Virus record (IMG/VR): IMGVR_UViG_3300042516_002394
Coordinates: 1-37,776 of that record
Source of the DNA: a virus
Strand: one strand, 5' to 3'
DNA: 37,776 nt
Below the pieces are notes generated by a model. It had not been told where the DNA came from. It ran no database searches and saw nothing but the letters and a program-made list of their open reading frames with translations. Shown here piece by piece: positions 30,057-37,417 of the stretch. Each line of letters begins with the position of its first letter. Position 1 is the first letter of the stretch. The translations under genes were made by a program, and so were the position numbers.

Positions 30057-31412
30057 GTGGCGCGCCGGAAAAACTCGTCATTCGTCGGTGCATCCGTGCG
30101 TGACGTCGCGCGCGACGCATCGATTTACTCGCGCGTCGTCGACAACGCGGCCGGCGACCTGCAACTGCTCTACGACCGCCTGACCGGCGAGAACGGGCAC
30201 ACGGCCGCCGAATTGCTCGACCATTCCGGCGGCGGAAACGGCGCGGCAATCAGCATCCCGCTCGGCGCGCAGACCATCCGACGCTCGCTGCGGCTGGCCG
30301 GCGCAGGCGCCAATGGGACGCCCTACTACATCATCGTCATCCCGGTCTTCGTGCCAGACAACGGCGAAGGCTTGTTTCGGTTTGACGTCGACGTCGACAC
30401 ATTCGACGACGAGCCGCTTGATTGCGAAGTCAGGACAACGACGTGGACGCTGGACGCCACCGCGCCGGGATCGATTGAGGAACGCGTAGGGCCAACGGCC
30501 ACGATCCGCTTCACGCTCGATCTTGCGCCCGGATGGAAGTATCTGGCCGTGCGTCGTCGGCTGTGGGTTGACGAAGAGGACACCCGCGCATTCCTGCTCG
30601 GGTGGCGCCTCTATCCGTTCTATTTTACGTCGCAGCTATCCAACGGCCTTGCGATCCCCGGATCGACCACGTCGGGCAATCCGTTTCCGTCCCTGGGTAC
30701 GCTCACGCCCACGGTGGCGGGCGACAACGTGATCGACGACGCGATGACCGCGCCGAATTCACCGCTCGATCCGTGGGTACTGACGCGCCTTAACCGCATG
30801 ATCGGCGCGTTGTGGGAATACGTAACCGGCGCACCGGTGCCGGGCAACAACGTCACGTCGCTGGGCACCACACGCAATCATAATCGCGCCAACTTCACCG
30901 CTGAGCCACGGATCGAATTGCCGATCGCGTCGGTCGCGCTGTCGGCGCTCGCCGTCGAAGCGGTTACGATGAAAAGCAACTTCATCGGCACGTTGTCGAC
31001 GTCGGACCCGATTGAGGGTCCGGTGGATTTCGTGCGGTACCCGCAGACGACGACGTCAGGCGGCTCGCCTGTCGTGCACGTCGTCACCCGTAACGAAATC
31101 TGGTTGCCGCCGTTTGAGACGGGTGCTTCGTCGACGCTTGCCGCGCGCGTCCTGATCGCTGACTACAGCGCGGGCGGCGCTATCGGCGGTAACTGGCAGG
31201 CGCGCTTTTCTTTCGGCGCGGCGACGTCGTCATGGGTAACGTTTACGCAGATCGGTTCGTTCCGCCTCTGGGCCGCGACGTTTAGCGCGCTCGACTACAC
31301 CGCCGGGTCGCCGAACATCCTGCGGCTCGAGATCCAAAACACGAGCGGCAGCGCGTCGATCAGCGGGCAGGAAATCGTCGTGCTCGGCTATGCGCTCGCC
31401 TTCACGCCCTGA
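30057..31412 (+). CDS. Tail-tip associated protein
   Basis: A 451-aa beta-rich protein starting at a GTG with GGAGGTAAC just upstream. The first 60 residues are helical (VVDNAAGDLQLLYDRLTGEN) and may anchor it to the tip; the rest is strand-rich with the jelly-roll-like composition of host-binding or tip proteins (GGSPVVHVVTRNEIWLPPFE; LRLEIQNTSGSASISGQEIV). Its anchor resembles that of the next gene (SIAGRVRYLYELATGRAA), so the two may be related. A receptor-binding role is inferred from position. Confidence 0.6.
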   Translation: MARRKNSSFVGASVRDVARDASIYSRVVDNAAGDLQLLYDRLTGENGHTAAELLDHSGGGNGAAISIPLGAQTIRRSLRLAGAGANGTPYYIIVIPVFVPDNGEGLFRFDVDVDTFDDEPLDCEVRTTTWTLDATAPGSIEERVGPTATIRFTLDLAPGWKYLAVRRRLWVDEEDTRAFLLGWRLYPFYFTSQLSNGLAIPGSTTSGNPFPSLGTLTPTVAGDNVIDDAMTAPNSPLDPWVLTRLNRMIGALWEYVTGAPVPGNNVTSLGTTRNHNRANFTAEPRIELPIASVALSALAVEAVTMKSNFIGTLSTSDPIEGPVDFVRYPQTTTSGGSPVVHVVTRNEIWLPPFETGASSTLAARVLIADYSAGGAIGGNWQARFSFGAATSSWVTFTQIGSFRLWAATFSALDYTAGSPNILRLEIQNTSGSASISGQEIVVLGYALAFTP

Positions 31413-31423
31413 GAGGTGCCACC

Positions 31424-32083
31424 GTGCCGCGTCCCATCTCCCGCGCCATTTCGTCGACGAGCCTGACGCAAGATCAGGTGCGCAGCTACGCGCCAGCGCA
31501 TGCGAGCATTGCCGAGTCTATCGCCGGGCGCGTGCGGTACCTCTACGAGCTTGCGACGGGGCGCGCAGCCATAGCCGATGACGGGGTAATGACGCCGCTC
31601 AACCCGCAGGGCTTGCCTGGTGTCGACCGCAGCGGGCCACCGTGGGGCGACGCGCTACAGCACCCGATGTGGCTCTTTGAGGGCACCTTCGCGTCGTCGA
31701 CGATGTACGGCGAAAAGCCGATCATGCCTCTCGCCAGCAATGGGGCTGTCGACTCAATCCGCGCGCGGCTGCATGTGCGGCCGTTTCAGTTTGCCGCGCT
31801 GGCACCCTACGGGCTTGGCGAACTAACGATCTTCGGGCTGCGCACCGGCGGCGCTGGCACGGCGACGGCTACGATCAGCGTCTATGCCGATCGCACTAGC
31901 AGCGGGCCAGCGCGAACCACTACGCTGTCAATGTCGTCGACGACGGCGCTCGCCAACGCGCAGGTCATGGTGCCGCTCGCACCGGGCTTCTGCGAGCGGC
32001 TGATCAAAGTCGAGTCGACCGGCACACCGCCATTTGCGATTACGCACATGGCGATCAGTCAGATCAAACGTCGGTCCCATTGA
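31424..32083 (+). CDS. Tail-tip or receptor-binding protein, last late gene
   Basis: A 219-aa protein with a helical N-terminal segment like that of the preceding gene and a beta-rich remainder (SIRARLHVRPFQFAALAPYG; ATATISVYADRTSSGPARTT) typical of small tip or receptor-binding domains. The GTG at 31424 follows GAGAGGTGCCACC. It is the last gene of the rightward unit and its end overlaps the last leftward gene by 20 bases, so the two transcripts converge here with no room for a terminator between them. Confidence 0.6.
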   Translation: MPRPISRAISSTSLTQDQVRSYAPAHASIAESIAGRVRYLYELATGRAAIADDGVMTPLNPQGLPGVDRSGPPWGDALQHPMWLFEGTFASSTMYGEKPIMPLASNGAVDSIRARLHVRPFQFAALAPYGLGELTIFGLRTGGAGTATATISVYADRTSSGPARTTTLSMSSTTALANAQVMVPLAPGFCERLIKVESTGTPPFAITHMAISQIKRRSH

Positions 32084-32282
32084 CGAGACGGCGCACCCGG
32101 TCAAGCGCCACCTCTGCGTCTTTGGCGCGCGTGCGCCAACATGACGCGTCGGCGCGCGCGTCGTCGAGGGCGGCGACGAGCGACGCGATGCGTTCGCGCG
32201 CGCGGCGCAGGTGGTAGCGCGCCTGAGCGGCCGTCATCTTTTCGATGACGCCATCGGCTATGTGCTCAGTCGTCGACGACAT
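32064..32282 (-). CDS. Small coiled-coil protein, last leftward gene
   Basis: A 72-aa charged, helical protein (RYHLRRARERIASLVAALDD, then AKDAEVALDRVRRLVNG). It starts at the ATG at 32282 with a GGGGGCGGG run just upstream; an ATG at 32294 has a weaker site. It overlaps the end of the rightward unit by 20 bases. No family is recognised. A coiled-coil adaptor or regulatory peptide is likely from composition only. Confidence 0.6.
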   Translation of the reverse strand: MSSTTEHIADGVIEKMTAAQARYHLRRARERIASLVAALDDARADASCWRTRAKDAEVALDRVRRLVNGTDV

Positions 32283-32412
32283 GCCCGCCCCCATGCTCGT
32301 CGTACCACCGCGCCAATCGTTCCGCTCGCCGTTTCTCGTCGCGACGGTCGAGCGCGCGCAGGTACAGCCACGACGCGCCCATGGCGCACGCGAGAAACGC
32401 TATTCCGAGCAT
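32266..32412 (-). CDS. Small single-span membrane protein
   Basis: A 48-aa protein: a membrane helix at the N-terminus (LGIAFLACAMGASWLYL) followed by a charged, Arg-rich helix (RALDRRDEKRRAERLARWYD). GGGGTGG lies six bases before the ATG at 32412. It overlaps its neighbours by 13-17 bases on each side. Such peptides in phage early operons may act on the host envelope or exclude other phages. The frame is open further upstream, but that part is shadow of the Cys-rich gene. Confidence 0.52.
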   Translation of the reverse strand: MLGIAFLACAMGASWLYLRALDRRDEKRRAERLARWYDEHGGGHVVDD

Positions 32413-32834
32413 GGCGGCCACCCCACGAGCAGCGCCATGCGCGGGCCGTTTGTCGACCGACCGAGGCGATTCAGGTCGCGCGCCGTGGCCCATCGTGCAT
32501 TTCCTGCGTCGACGAAATCGGCCAGATACCTTGAGTTTGCTCGCGTTTCGACGATAAGCCCACCGTTGCATATTGCCGCCGTCCTGAGCCGCTTGAAACT
32601 GCGCGATTGATTCGACTGCGTTTGCGGTGGCCTGACTTTCTTTTCTAGCTGGATCTTCCGCGCGCAGACGTTGCACCTATCGCCCTTCGGCATCGCGTGG
32701 TTGTGGCATTGCACGCACCGACGCGCGCGCGGCACCGGTGGCAAAAGCTCGTCCTCAAGACACCGCACCGGCGCAGGCTTGTGCTGCTTTGGCCTATCGT
32801 CGTCGTCGACAACGCCCATCGAAAAGAGATCCAT
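32400..32834 (-). CDS. Cys4 zinc-ribbon protein of unknown function
   Basis: A 144-aa basic protein with a clear zinc-ribbon: CVQCHNHAMPKGDRCNVC (C40, C43, C54, C57). A basic Gln/Arg-rich stretch (QTQSNQSRSFKRLRTAAI) and a mixed C-terminal region follow. The first 30 residues are acidic. GGGAGGA about seven bases before the ATG at 32834 is a strong ribosome site. A nucleic-acid-binding or host RNA-polymerase-binding role is possible; no family was recognised. Confidence 0.68.
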   Translation of the reverse strand: MDLFSMGVVDDDDRPKQHKPAPVRCLEDELLPPVPRARRCVQCHNHAMPKGDRCNVCARKIQLEKKVRPPQTQSNQSRSFKRLRTAAICNGGLIVETRANSRYLADFVDAGNARWATARDLNRLGRSTNGPRMALLVGWPPCSE

Positions 32835-32836
32835 GA

Positions 32837-33190
32837 TCAATCCTCCCATGCTGGCGGTTCTGCGCCCGCCTGATCAAAAACATCACGTACCGCCTGCGCG
32901 CGCCATCGGGGGATCGCCAGCCGCTCTGTCTCCCATAGCGAGATCGTCGACTTGCTTGCACCGATCGCCGCCGCAAGGTCTTTGCCCGACCATCGCGCGC
33001 GCATGCGGGCGATAGCGAGCGCCTGACCGCTGCCCTCGGGCAACACCGGCAGGCGCTTGGGGTCGGCGCGCATGGCTTGGAGCTGCGCCAGCGCGTTGTG
33101 CAGGCTGGCGATCCCTGCCTCGCATGCGCGCAGGCGGTCGTCGACCGAAAGCGCCACCACTGGCGTCGTCGTCTTTGGTTTCGCTGGCAT
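32837..33190 (-). CDS. XRE-type helix-turn-helix regulator
   Basis: A 117-aa protein: an N-terminal helical segment (about 16-42, possible dimerisation coil) and a C-terminal helix-turn-helix ARWSGKDLAAAIGASKSTIS followed by LWETERLAIP (about 66-94), a standard XRE/Cro motif with S-T-I-S-L-W-E in the recognition helix. It is the second HTH protein of the genome and another candidate binder of the early operator. The ATG at 33190 has GGAGTAGG upstream and follows the methyltransferase by four bases. A placement so far downstream in the early operon suggests a late-acting or feedback regulator. Confidence 0.82.
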   Translation of the reverse strand: MPAKPKTTTPVVALSVDDRLRACEAGIASLHNALAQLQAMRADPKRLPVLPEGSGQALAIARMRARWSGKDLAAAIGASKSTISLWETERLAIPRWRAQAVRDVFDQAGAEPPAWED

Positions 33191-33194
33191 GGGC

Positions 33195-33905
33195 CTACTC
33201 CGCGAACATCGTGGGCGTGTACCCACGGGCAAGGCGCTTGCGCGCGATCTCAAAATGCTCGGGCTTCTCTTCGGCGCCGACGGCGCGGCGCCCCTCCATG
33301 ACCGCCGCAAGTAGCGTCGTGCCGCTGCCCACGAACGGGTCGCAGACGAGGTCGCCGGGGCGGCTGTAGTCGCGCACGATGGCGCGCATCAGCCCAAGCG
33401 GCTTGGCCCCAAGGATGCCGCTGTCGTTCGCTCTCGCTGGATCCTTGCGGCTGTCGTTCGTGTATCCGCCTGGCAGCGTGCCCCACCGCATAAACTCGAT
33501 TGTGCGCGGGCGCGCGACGACGATCCAACAGGTCCACGACGACGGCCCATCGCCCGACAAGCGAATCGGCCCACCTTCGTTGAACCACGGCAGCGGCGCA
33601 AAAACGTAACGTCCTGCCGCTTCAAGTGCAGACGTGTATGCTGAAACAAGATCGTGAGACGTGAAAGCCACAAACCAGCCACGGCAACGCGGCGACCATG
33701 AATCAACCAACGCTTTGACGTCGCTAGGCCTCATCGGTTCGTATTGAATCGGTTTTCTGTGATGCTTGGATGCAAGTTTTTCGTTGGTAGTCCGTTGCCC
33801 TTCATGCGTCCGCGCCCCGTAGGGCGGATCGCAGATCACCGCGTCGACGGCGTCAACGTGCGCCAGCGCGTCTTGCCAGCGCCCGGCGTGTAATTGTGCT
33901 CCCAT
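33195..33905 (-). CDS. DNA methyltransferase (N4-cytosine or N6-adenine type)
   Basis: A 236-aa DNA amino-methyltransferase. The catalytic motif DPPYG is at 26-30 and the AdoMet-binding motif DPFVGSGTT at 189-197, so the catalytic part precedes the cofactor part (beta-class order). The target recognition part is the middle (about 60-160, with WFNEGGPIRLSGDG). It probably methylates a short site to protect phage DNA from restriction or to mark it. AGGGAGA five bases before the ATG at 33905 decides the start. There is no restriction nuclease gene next to it, so it is an orphan enzyme. The target site cannot be read from the sequence. Confidence 0.88.
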   Translation of the reverse strand: MGAQLHAGRWQDALAHVDAVDAVICDPPYGARTHEGQRTTNEKLASKHHRKPIQYEPMRPSDVKALVDSWSPRCRGWFVAFTSHDLVSAYTSALEAAGRYVFAPLPWFNEGGPIRLSGDGPSSWTCWIVVARPRTIEFMRWGTLPGGYTNDSRKDPARANDSGILGAKPLGLMRAIVRDYSRPGDLVCDPFVGSGTTLLAAVMEGRRAVGAEEKPEHFEIARKRLARGYTPTMFAE

Positions 33906-33925
33906 CTTGTCTCCCTGTCGGCGGC

Positions 33926-34069
33926 TTAGGTGCCGCCCATTTCGCGATAAATCTTCTGCACCAAGCCCCAATCGCGATCGGTGAACGCGCTTTCGGGCTT
34001 GCCCTTACTCTCTGAAACGGCTTTCTTGGCGCGCTTCCATTTCGCTTCGTCGCGTCCCTGTCCTGGCAT
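33926..34069 (-). CDS. Small conserved-looking phage protein
   Basis: A 47-aa charged protein: MPGQGRDEAKWKRAKKAVSE, then ESAFTDRDWGLVQKIYREMG. The K-W-x-x-A-K-K start and W-x-x-V-x-x-I-Y-x-x-M-G end recur in small proteins of many phages, always of unknown role. GAGGTAG precedes the ATG at 34069. The upstream gene ends three bases before. Confidence 0.66.
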   Translation of the reverse strand: MPGQGRDEAKWKRAKKAVSESKGKPESAFTDRDWGLVQKIYREMGGT

Positions 34070-34071
34070 GG

Positions 34072-34359
34072 CTACCTCGTCTCTCGCTCGACGTGGGCAC
34101 GCAGGCGGCGCACAATTGCATCGCGTTGGTACCAATCGAAAAGCGCGCGTGATTCTATCGCGGCGATAGTCACTCGGACAGACTCACGCAGCGCATCAAG
34201 CTCGTCGGCGCGCTGGTCGCCCCTGACGGCGTCGTAGTCGCGCACCGCATTGCGGACGATCGCTATCGTCGCGTCAGCGCGCGCCATGCGTTCGCGCAGC
34301 GCCGCAAGCTGCCAACCCATCTGGTCGACCAGATCGGGCGCCTCGGTGTCATGGGGCAT
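34072..34359 (-). CDS. Hypothetical helical protein
   Basis: A 95-aa, largely helical and charged protein, with coiled-coil potential in DQMGWQLAALRERMARADAT and ELDALRESVRVTIAAIES. It overlaps the nuclease gene by 11 bases at its start, with AAGGACG nine bases upstream. No family is recognised. It might be a partner of the adjacent nuclease. Confidence 0.62.
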   Translation of the reverse strand: MPHDTEAPDLVDQMGWQLAALRERMARADATIAIVRNAVRDYDAVRGDQRADELDALRESVRVTIAAIESRALFDWYQRDAIVRRLRAHVERETR

Positions 34360-35086
34360 CGTCGGCGTCCTTCCCGTCGTCCAAGCGGGCGCCGTTGCGC
34401 GTTTGGTAGATCGTCAACGCGCAGTCAAAGACGCGCCAGCCGGCGTCGAGCTTGTGCGACGGGATGACGTGCTCGACGACCTCGTCACCGTCGACAGGGA
34501 CGTGGAACACGAGCCCACCTTCGACGACGACGTTGGCGCACGACAGCAGAAACCGATACGCGGCAAGCTGGGGCACGACCTCGTCGTGCACGCCCTTGCC
34601 CGTCTTAAGGTCTGCGATCAACAGCTTCCCGTCGCGTTCGACGACGAGGTCGAGCGTTCCGCCGAAACCCATCGGCGACGTGTAGGCCGTCTCCGACAGC
34701 ACGACACGATCGCACGTGCGCTCGATGTGCTCGATGGCCCGCCGCGCGCAGACGAATGCTTTTGCATTGTCATCGTCACTAATGTCGATGCCAAGTATGT
34801 CTTCGCCCGCAAAGTGCGCCTCAACGAGCGCGTGCGCGCGCGTGCCAAGATCAGCGGCTTTGTCGCGGCGCGCGAACACCGCCTTGCGCCCAACCTCCTT
34901 CGCAGCATCCGGCGGCACCCCGTTCGCGCACGCCTCGACCGCGGCATCGGCAGCGGTGCGTGCGGCCCACCCGACCAGCGCAGGCTTATCGAGCACACCG
35001 AGCACGGTGGTAACGCCTGGCACCCGCTTGCCGTCGACGCGGTATTGCCGCCGCGCGGGCTTGTCCTGCTTTGTCGTCGTCGTCAT
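34349..35086 (-). CDS. PD-(D/E)XK nuclease of the RecB/Cas4 type
   Basis: A 245-aa nuclease, probably an exonuclease for phage recombination. All core motifs are visible: GTRAHALVEAH (H85, E89), SETAY (E132), GGTLDLVV (D146), IADLKTG (D159, K161) and QLAAY (Q173, Y177). This set is typical of RecB/AddB/Cas4-like and phage-type exonucleases. No four-Cys iron-sulfur cluster as in Cas4 is present. Together with the Sak4-like protein (1761-2456) it forms the usual exonuclease and annealing pair, though the two genes lie far apart in the same operon. GAGGAAG before the ATG at 35086 decides the start. Confidence 0.84.
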   Translation of the reverse strand: MTTTTKQDKPARRQYRVDGKRVPGVTTVLGVLDKPALVGWAARTAADAAVEACANGVPPDAAKEVGRKAVFARRDKAADLGTRAHALVEAHFAGEDILGIDISDDDNAKAFVCARRAIEHIERTCDRVVLSETAYTSPMGFGGTLDLVVERDGKLLIADLKTGKGVHDEVVPQLAAYRFLLSCANVVVEGGLVFHVPVDGDEVVEHVIPSHKLDAGWRVFDCALTIYQTRNGARLDDGKDADDAP

Positions 35087-35235
35087 TTTGCTTCCTCTCG
35101 CAACAGCTTTCGCATTTCGACAATCAGGTGGTTGCTGCACCGCACGCGAATCATGATCGCCTCGGTCGTGCAACCTTGCCTAAGTAATCGCAAAATGTGT
35201 TCGCGCTTGACGGTGTCTTTCTTGCGGCCGGTCAT
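35083..35235 (-). CDS. Small putative helix-turn-helix protein
   Basis: A 50-aa basic protein, essentially one helix-turn-helix-like unit: REHILRLLRQGCTTEAIMIR then VRCSNHLIVEMRKLL. AGGGAGAAA eight bases before the ATG at 35235 supports the start. It overlaps the nuclease gene as ATGA. The pattern of a short sequence followed by a turn suggests a compact DNA-binding peptide; no exact family is known to me. Confidence 0.62.
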   Translation of the reverse strand: MTGRKKDTVKREHILRLLRQGCTTEAIMIRVRCSNHLIVEMRKLLREEAK

Positions 35236-35543
35236 GGTGTTTCTCCCTTCGCCTTGGCGATGGCGGCGCGCACTTGCTCGCCGGTCACTCGGTTCGTCTG
35301 CTCCATGACGCGAAGCGCGAGCGTGCAGGCTTCGCGCAGGCGCTCGTTCTCTGCGAGCAAGCGACGCAGGACTTCGGTGCCATCGACGGTGTACCCGCCG
35401 CGCCAATGACCGTGCGGTTCCGACGTCACGGCGCACGCCGTCGAGCCGTCGCACCAGCGGGAGACGTGGATCGTGCCGAGGGTTTGGTCGCCGCGCTTCA
35501 AGGCCGCGATGACGTCGGCGTACTGCTCGTCGGTGATGGTCAT
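35232..35543 (-). CDS. Hypothetical protein with GEQVRAAIAKA tail
   Basis: A 103-aa protein. The C-terminal tail GEQVRAAIAKAKGE is nearly the same as that of the HTPGPW protein at 36481-36750 (GEQVRAAIAKATKKE), so the two share a module. The middle has a helix (VLRRLLAENERLREACTLAL) and the N-terminal part an alpha/beta region with two Cys and His. GAAGGAAAA precedes the ATG at 35543. It overlaps both neighbours as ATGA. Confidence 0.66.
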   Translation of the reverse strand: MTITDEQYADVIAALKRGDQTLGTIHVSRWCDGSTACAVTSEPHGHWRGGYTVDGTEVLRRLLAENERLREACTLALRVMEQTNRVTGEQVRAAIAKAKGETP

Positions 35544-35923
35544 GGCTTTTCCTTCGGCAGCTTGCAGGCGCATCGCAGCTTGTCGCAGAGATCACACGTC
35601 GGAGGCACGTCCTCTGACTGCGCGGCACGAAGGCGTGCGTTCTCCGCTCGCAGCAGGTCGATGACGTCTTGAATGAACGTCGGCGGATCGACGCCGTCGT
35701 GCGGGGCGTCGTCGGGATCGAAGCCCGCGCTCCGCGCCACCGCCTTGAGTCCGTCGACCCACCCCGGCTTGTAGTGCTCCGTGATCGTGCGGACCTTCGC
35801 CCGCAGGCGCTCGACCTCCTGCACCAGCCAAACCACGTCGTCCTTGCCCCACGGCACGGCCATCGGCAGCGTGACGGGAATGTTCCACTTGGTCTTGATC
35901 TCGTCGAGGCGTTCGTCGGTCAT
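35540..35923 (-). CDS. Hypothetical protein with Cys-rich C-terminus
   Basis: A 127-aa protein: an N-terminal coil (WLVQEVERLRAKVRTITEHY), a helical middle (DVIDLLRAENARLRAAQSED), and a C-terminal TCDLCDKLRCACK cluster that may bind a metal. GGGGAGAG precedes the ATG at 35923, and the ends overlap neighbours by ATGA. No family is recognised. The Cys cluster and coils suggest a small adaptor protein. Confidence 0.66.
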   Translation of the reverse strand: MTDERLDEIKTKWNIPVTLPMAVPWGKDDVVWLVQEVERLRAKVRTITEHYKPGWVDGLKAVARSAGFDPDDAPHDGVDPPTFIQDVIDLLRAENARLRAAQSEDVPPTCDLCDKLRCACKLPKEKP

Positions 35924-36120
35924 GGTTTCTCTCCCCTCAGTCTGGCGAGCGCGTCGCGCTTCAGTTTCAGCCAACGGCGTTCGCTTTCAGCAAGGTCGAC
36001 ACGAGCGTCCGCAAGCTCGCTCTTCACTTCTTCGTCGGTCATGTCGAGAAGGTCGTCGTCGAGAGACGACAGCGCCAGCTTCAAGACAGCGGTCGGGTCA
36101 GGTTTTTCAGGTTTTTCCAT
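35920..36120 (-). CDS. Small acidic coiled-coil protein
   Basis: A 66-aa acidic, helical protein (LALSSLDDDLLDMTDEEVKS, then RVDLAESERRWLKLKRDALA). AGGAGTGG just before the ATG at 36120 is a clear ribosome site. It overlaps the upstream gene by 40 bases and the downstream one by ATGA. No family is recognised. Confidence 0.63.
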   Translation of the reverse strand: MEKPEKPDPTAVLKLALSSLDDDLLDMTDEEVKSELADARVDLAESERRWLKLKRDALARLRGEKP

Positions 36121-36251
36121 GTCCACTCCTGCCACTCGAGTTCGACCGCGACCCACCACGGGACGTACTGCGGCCAACCTTGCTCGACGACGCGCTGACC
36201 GTTGACGCGGTGCCATGCGCTGAACGGCGCTGCGCTGGTGCAAGGGGTCAC
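36081..36251 (-). CDS. Small Trp-rich protein
   Basis: A 56-aa protein notable for seven Trp (SAWHRVN; GWPQYVPWWVAVELEWQEWT; then a W in the final helix). It starts at a GTG at 36251 with GGAGGTGG upstream and overlaps the previous gene as GTGA. Its last 40 bases overlap the next gene in another frame, a long overlap for this genome. No family is recognised; the aromatic face suggests a protein- or membrane-binding peptide. Confidence 0.55.
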   Translation of the reverse strand: MTPCTSAAPFSAWHRVNGQRVVEQGWPQYVPWWVAVELEWQEWTWKNLKNLTRPLS

Positions 36252-36484
36252 GGCCACCTCCGCTGCTCGGCCACGCCGAAGACGCGCACGCTGTCGTTCG
36301 TGGCGCTCGTCGTGGTCGTCGACTGGCGCGAGAGCCGCGCCATCAGGCGGTCGGCACAGCCGTGCGAGTGCCCGCAGACCTCGTAGCGCCAGCCGTCGAA
36401 GTCGATCACCAGCGTCCGCAGGACGTAGCCGAGGTCGCGGCTGCATCCGGCGCAGGGGAGCGTGGTCGGGGAGTTGGTGTTCAT
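36248..36484 (-). CDS. Small Cys/His-rich protein
   Basis: A 78-aa protein with a possible zinc site: CAGC (11-14) and CGHSHGC (37-43). The second half is Ser/Thr/Arg-rich. It overlaps both neighbours by four bases. A GAAAGAG site precedes the ATG at 36484. It is the third small Cys-rich protein in this operon. No family is recognised. Confidence 0.62.
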   Translation of the reverse strand: MNTNSPTTLPCAGCSRDLGYVLRTLVIDFDGWRYEVCGHSHGCADRLMARLSRQSTTTTSATNDSVRVFGVAEQRRWP

Positions 36485-36750
36485 GGCTCTTTCTTCGTCG
36501 CCTTTGCGATAGCGGCGCGCACCTGCTCGCCGATGATCGTCGCCGTGTTCCTGCTCCATGTCGTCGCGGCCACCGCCTCGCACGCTGCCAGCAGGTCAGG
36601 CGCAGCGGCGATCAGTCGGGCGTCGGTATCGGCCTGTTCTTCACCAGCTGCGGGAGAGGAGTAGACGTCGCAGAGCGTCTCGCCTGTCTCGCAGATGATA
36701 ACCTCACCTACGCCCTTCACAGCCCAGGGCCCTGGTGTGTGCTTCGTCAT
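36481..36750 (-). CDS. HTPGPW-family phage protein, short paralogue
   Basis: An 89-aa protein starting MTKHTPGPWAVKGVGEVIIC, with ARLIAAAPDLLAACEAVAAT in the middle. It shares these two blocks with the gene that crosses the genome join (1-239 plus 37414-37660), and its GEQVRAAIAKA tail with the gene at 35232-35543. The family is common in phage accessory regions and of unknown function. Its stop overlaps the next start as ATGA. Confidence 0.78.
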   Translation of the reverse strand: MTKHTPGPWAVKGVGEVIICETGETLCDVYSSPAAGEEQADTDARLIAAAPDLLAACEAVAATTWSRNTATIIGEQVRAAIAKATKKEP

Positions 36751-36751
36751 G

Positions 36752-37417
36752 TCAGAACCTCCCCGTCGTGACCCACTGGACCGCCGACGCGTAGTCGTAC
36801 ACGACTGTGTCGCCAGTCAGCTCCTCATAGTCCCAGTCCGACAGCGGTCGCTTCTGCGCCTTAGCTGACTTGTGGCGCAGAAACCAACCACCGTCGCTAT
36901 CCGACAACGCACAGCGCTGCTTGGACTCGATCACATCCTGCGGGTCGCCACCGAGTCGGTAGAACACCAGGCCCGGCTTTTCGTTTGACGGCGCAGGTGG
37001 TTCAGCCGGAACGTCGGGCTCCGCCTTCACCAACACGAACCCGTGCTCACGCGCGAGGTTCTCGAGCTGTCGGCGCTCCTCATCCACCCTGCGCGCCTTG
37101 CCCTCATCCGCCACCCAGCCGAAGAATGCCGTCCGCTCCCACTCGTTGATCATGTCGTGGTAGACCAGCGCGTTAACGGCGTCCCATGCCGCGATGTTGT
37201 ATCCCCCCGGCAGCACACCAGAGATGCTGGTCACAGGGTTGCCGTGCTTAAGCAGCATGATCTTTTTGCCCTGGCGCACGGACACGTAGTCCCAGTTGGG
37301 GTGAACAGCGACCGACACACCGCTCCGGGTTTTTCCGGCCCTCAAGATGTCGGAGTCATACGCATCGTCGAGCAACCGCATGACCTTCATCACCGCTTTT
37401 TCTTCTTTGATCTTCAT
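36752..37417 (-). CDS. Hypothetical 221-aa protein
   Basis: A mixed alpha/beta protein with no recognised family. The N-terminal half has a beta-rich block (RSGVSVAVHPNWDYVSVRQG, then KIMLLKHGNPVTSISGVLPG), followed by a helical part with EWERTAFFGWVADEGKARRV. The C-terminal half has a Pro-rich linker (AEPDVPAEPPAPSNEKP) and a second small domain (DSDGGWFLRHKSAKAQKRPL). The ATG at 37417 overlaps the HTPGPW gene as ATGA; the longer open frame upstream is a shadow. It is one of the larger genes in this accessory block. Confidence 0.66.
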   Translation of the reverse strand: MKIKEEKAVMKVMRLLDDAYDSDILRAGKTRSGVSVAVHPNWDYVSVRQGKKIMLLKHGNPVTSISGVLPGGYNIAAWDAVNALVYHDMINEWERTAFFGWVADEGKARRVDEERRQLENLAREHGFVLVKAEPDVPAEPPAPSNEKPGLVFYRLGGDPQDVIESKQRCALSDSDGGWFLRHKSAKAQKRPLSDWDYEELTGDTVVYDYASAVQWVTTGRF

